Assembly: GCA_044235425.1 (NCBI GenBank)
Contig: JBIIHW010000005.1
Location: 128,579 to 192,578, forward strand
Reading direction: 5' to 3'
Length of the DNA stretch: 64,000 bases
Source of the DNA: JBJSXJ01 sp044235425
Lineage (GTDB): Bacteria; Planctomycetota; Planctomycetia; Pirellulales; Pirellulaceae
Notes under the pieces: generated by a model
Seen by the model: the letters and a program-made list of their open reading frames with translations, nothing else
What the model was told of the DNA's origin: nothing
Databases searched by the model: none
Translations under genes and position numbers: made by a program
Part shown: piece by piece, positions 61,411-64,000 of the stretch
Layout of the letters: each line of letters begins with the position of its first letter
Numbering within the stretch: the stretch's first letter is position 1

Positions 61411-63912
61411 TCATTCGACAAACATGAGTTCGTTACTGCTGAGCAGCACTTGGGCATATTGCTGCCAGGCGGCGACTGGCGTTTGACCGTCGCGGGCGAG
61501 TTGCTCGAGGAATTCACGCCCCAAGTTGATCTGCGAGGCACTGGGGTGACGACCGTAAAGCAACCTGTACGCGGTGCCGATTTGAGCCTCGATGTTTTCA
61601 GGATGAGCGGTAATTAAGCGCTGCGCCAGCGCCGTCGTTTGCTGCTGCATGAAGTTGCTGTTGAGCACAAACAATTGCTGGAGTGCGGTCGTTGTTGGTT
61701 CACGCGTAGCCTGATGGGCAACCGGATCGGGAAAGTCGAACAAACGCAGCAAATCATTGAGCTCACGACGTCGTACGGTGCCGTATAACGTGCGGCGGAT
61801 ATGACCGGAGTCGAGCAGCTCACGGGGTGGTCCACCGAGACTCAGGTCGAGTCGACCGGTGGCTTCCAGAATGGAATCTCGCCAAGCTTCGACATCCAGC
61901 CGACGTAGCGGCATGCGCCATAAATAAACATTGTCCGGATCGCTGGCCCAAGCAGATTCGACTCGCGTGCTGGTTTGACGGAACGTGGCGGAGGTGAGCA
62001 GTTCGCGGAGCAGCCATTTGGTTGAGCCTTCATGGGTTAGGAACTGAATGGCCAGATGATCGAGTAGTTCCGGATGAGATGGCCGATCACCTTGAATCCC
62101 AAAGTTGCTCGTCGAAGCTACCAATCCTCGTCCGAAAACAAGTCGCCAGAGTCGATTGACATAGACACGCGTACTCAGGGGCTGGGCATCACCGAGAATG
62201 GCTTGAGCCAGTTCGAGTCGCCCGCTTCCCAGTGAGAAACGTGTTTGCGGGTCGCGCGCGAGCACCGTTGGAAATCGTCGTGGAATGATGGCGCCAGTTT
62301 TTGCGGGATTGCCACGAATCTGCACGGCGATGTCTTGCGGCTGACCAGCCCGATACTCCAGTTTCGTTCGACTGGGGCCATCCGGCAGTACATGCAAACT
62401 GGCCTCCGTCATGCCAAATGCGGGTGGCAAATCAAAGTAGGGCGTCTGTCGGTGCCGAAGAATCTCCTGACGGTAATGCTCCAGTTCTCGCACCTGCTCA
62501 TCGCCATTGACCTTACTCGACTCCACTGCCGCGATCTGTTTTTCCAGAGTGGCGACGGCCTGCCGAGCTTCCCGCGCCTGTCTGGCGCTGTCAGCGGGAA
62601 TCGTGGGCGTGTCATCTTGTCGCGAACTCGCGAGCACACCGGCCAGCGCGTAATAGTCGGTCGTCGTGATGGGATCAAACTTGTGATCGTGGCAGCGGGC
62701 ACAGGCAAGCGTTAGACCGAGAAAAGTTCCGCCCAGTGCTTCGATCTTTTCTTCCCACTCCTCCGCGACGACTTGCTTGATGACCACATGATCCAGCTTA
62801 AGCTCTTTCCAGTAGGTCGGACTCAGTCCGAGAAAGCCCAGAGCGGCATTGTCCGCCGGTTGTGCGTGGGGAAGTAAATCGGCCGCCAATTGACGAGTCA
62901 CGAAATCGGCGAAGGGCAAGTCTTCGTTGTAGGCCTGCACGACCCAGTCCCGATACAGATAGGCCTTAGCTTCCCCTTCGCGCCACTGCTCGGGAACGTC
63001 ACAGTAACGTGCCAGATCGAGCCAGAATCGAGCGAGTCGTTCGCCCACACGGGGTGAAGCAAGCAATCGATCAATGGCCCGTTCGTACTCGTCCGGTGCG
63101 GTCTTGTTCGCTTCAGCAAGATCTGCCGAAAGCATTGATTCCGCATCGGGTGGCAAACCGGCGATGAGCAGCGCTGCACGACGTTGCAACTGACTCACCT
63201 CAGCCGCCGGTGAACCGGGCAGCGAATGTTTTTGGCGTTCATGTTCTACCCAGGCATCGATGGGCGAGCGGGCAGTGGAGGTCGAACCAGCCTGCTCGAC
63301 AGCGGGCCAGCGATGTTCGACCAGCGGCAGGAAGGCCCAGTGCTGTCGGCCCGTTTGGGGATCACCCGTCGGACGCTTGGAACCGTTGGACGATGGGGCT
63401 GAGTTGGCGGCGGAGTGTTCCGGAAACGGCAGACCACGACGAACCCATTCGGTCAGATCAGCGATTTCACGGGCGGGAAGTTTACCCGCCGGTGGCATCT
63501 CAATTTGACTGCTCCGAAATGAGATGGCCTCCACCAGCAGGCTCTTGGCCACATCACCGGGTATAGCCGCAGCCCCCGTATCACCGCCTTTGAGAATCGC
63601 AGCGCGGCTATCCAGGAGCAGACCACCACGGAGATTGGTCGAATCCTTACTATGGCACTCAAAGCAGTGAGTGACGAGGATCGGTCGAATCCGTTTCTCA
63701 AAAAAATCCTGGTCCTCGGGCGAGATTTGCGTATCGGCAGCGGCGCTAGTTGCAGGCGCGATGACCAGCCAGGCCCTCGAGTTGGTCTGGGTGCAAACGG
63801 GCAGTGGCACCAGCGTCAACAGCTGGATGAACAGGCTGGCCACCAGCACGGCAGCTGGCTTGGTGGGGAAGAATTTGCGGCGCGTGAGCGTGGAGGGCAG
63901 CATGGCGACCAT
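61411..63912 (-). CDS. PSD1 / DUF1549 / DUF1553 planctomycete cytochrome c-type protein
   Basis: 833 residues from the ATG at 63912. Signal segment AAVLVASLFIQLLTLVPLPVC. A planctomycete-type cytochrome c domain follows with CFECH (Cys83 and Cys86) and IEMPPAGKLP (candidate Met ligand). The DUF1549 part contains RLARFWLDLARYCDV and LACARCHDHKFDPITTTDYY, a second CxxCH. The DUF1553 part contains STRVYVNRLWRLVFGRGLV, SNFGIQGDRPSHPELLDHLA and NSNFMQQQTTALAQRL. The middle LamG-like insert of longer relatives is absent. The function is unproven; these abundant secreted proteins are assumed to take part in polysaccharide breakdown with sulfatases. A longer frame to 63987 has no family likeness. Confidence 0.9.
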   Translation of the reverse strand: MVAMLPSTLTRRKFFPTKPAAVLVASLFIQLLTLVPLPVCTQTNSRAWLVIAPATSAAADTQISPEDQDFFEKRIRPILVTHCFECHSKDSTNLRGGLLLDSRAAILKGGDTGAAAIPGDVAKSLLVEAISFRSSQIEMPPAGKLPAREIADLTEWVRRGLPFPEHSAANSAPSSNGSKRPTGDPQTGRQHWAFLPLVEHRWPAVEQAGSTSTARSPIDAWVEHERQKHSLPGSPAAEVSQLQRRAALLIAGLPPDAESMLSADLAEANKTAPDEYERAIDRLLASPRVGERLARFWLDLARYCDVPEQWREGEAKAYLYRDWVVQAYNEDLPFADFVTRQLAADLLPHAQPADNAALGFLGLSPTYWKELKLDHVVIKQVVAEEWEEKIEALGGTFLGLTLACARCHDHKFDPITTTDYYALAGVLASSRQDDTPTIPADSARQAREARQAVATLEKQIAAVESSKVNGDEQVRELEHYRQEILRHRQTPYFDLPPAFGMTEASLHVLPDGPSRTKLEYRAGQPQDIAVQIRGNPAKTGAIIPRRFPTVLARDPQTRFSLGSGRLELAQAILGDAQPLSTRVYVNRLWRLVFGRGLVASTSNFGIQGDRPSHPELLDHLAIQFLTHEGSTKWLLRELLTSATFRQTSTRVESAWASDPDNVYLWRMPLRRLDVEAWRDSILEATGRLDLSLGGPPRELLDSGHIRRTLYGTVRRRELNDLLRLFDFPDPVAHQATREPTTTALQQLFVLNSNFMQQQTTALAQRLITAHPENIEAQIGTAYRLLYGRHPSASQINLGREFLEQLARDGQTPVAAWQQYAQVLLSSNELMFVE

Positions 63913-63957
63913 TATGCGTCGGAGGGAGAGGGCGAGTTTTTTTGGGAAGGGTGAGCT

Positions 63958-63999
63958 ACGGGGGCAGTAACACGGGGGCAGTAACACGGGGGCAGTAAC
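63958..63999. repeat. 14-bp tandem repeat at the right edge, at least three copies
   Basis: ACGGGGGCAGTAAC is repeated perfectly at 63958-63971, 63972-63985 and 63986-63999 and runs off the window, so the total number is unknown. It lies about 45 bp upstream of the PSD1/DUF1553 gene's ATG on the minus strand. Confidence 0.9.
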
Positions 64000-64000
64000 A

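Overview
The window looks like a chromosomal piece of a planctomycete, most likely from the Pirellulales. This is an inference from gene content: four type I sulfatases, a PSD1/DUF1553 protein with a planctomycete-type cytochrome domain, a Tat-exported Gfo/Idh/MocA oxidoreductase, three very different Ser/Thr kinases, a YHYH-domain protein, and a 6,942-residue surface protein that starts with an LEPR-xLL-like motif. Shine-Dalgarno sequences are patchy, as is usual for this phylum, and several genes appear to use GTG or TTG starts. I see no rRNA, tRNA, CRISPR or prophage.

Layout. 1-2100 (minus): a periplasmic ABC-type substrate-binding protein followed by a STAS-domain protein cut by the left edge. 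2344-23172 (plus): one giant adhesin-like gene occupying a third of the window, built of beta-rich repeats, C-type-lectin-like units, two cadherin-like repeats and a dockerin. 23384-30026 (plus): two sulfatases and a membrane Ser/Thr kinase with 105-bp tandem repeats. 30093-34970 (minus): a kinase/STAND-NTPase/FGE-domain fusion, divergent from a membrane C39-like peptidase (35311-36189).

36239-44730 (minus): a compact seven-gene run. It holds an ECF sigma factor, a membrane anti-sigma/FecR-like protein, a secreted beta protein, a sulfatase, a YHYH-PEBP protein, a second sulfatase and a Gfo/Idh/MocA oxidoreductase. Start/stop overlaps and short gaps suggest one sigma-controlled operon for extracellular sulfated-substrate metabolism. 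Two lesions are visible in it: an in-frame TAG inside the PEBP domain, and loss of the Lys/His pair in one sulfatase's second signature.

44815-46146 (plus) is a CLC channel/antiporter of the fluoride (CLC-F) type. 46538-47572 is a RAYT transposase followed by REP-like palindromes. 48161-49432 is a TPR membrane protein. 49467-54649 (minus) holds a kinase with a five-residue DSR repeat array, an RluA-type pseudouridine synthase, a DUF885 protein and a secreted protein. A baeRF-family protein lies at 54826-55977. A dispersed GCCAAGGCGC-type repeat cluster precedes a large secreted dehydrogenase-like/PKD/cytochrome c/CBM6 protein (56386-59259). The right end (59277-63912, minus) holds a PSD1/DUF1553 protein, a PHP-domain protein and an HD phosphohydrolase, with a 14-bp tandem repeat running off the edge.

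The most interesting items are the sigma-controlled sulfatase/YHYH operon with its two lesions, the kinase-STAND-FGE fusion, and the apparently permuted lectin units nested inside other repeats of the giant protein.
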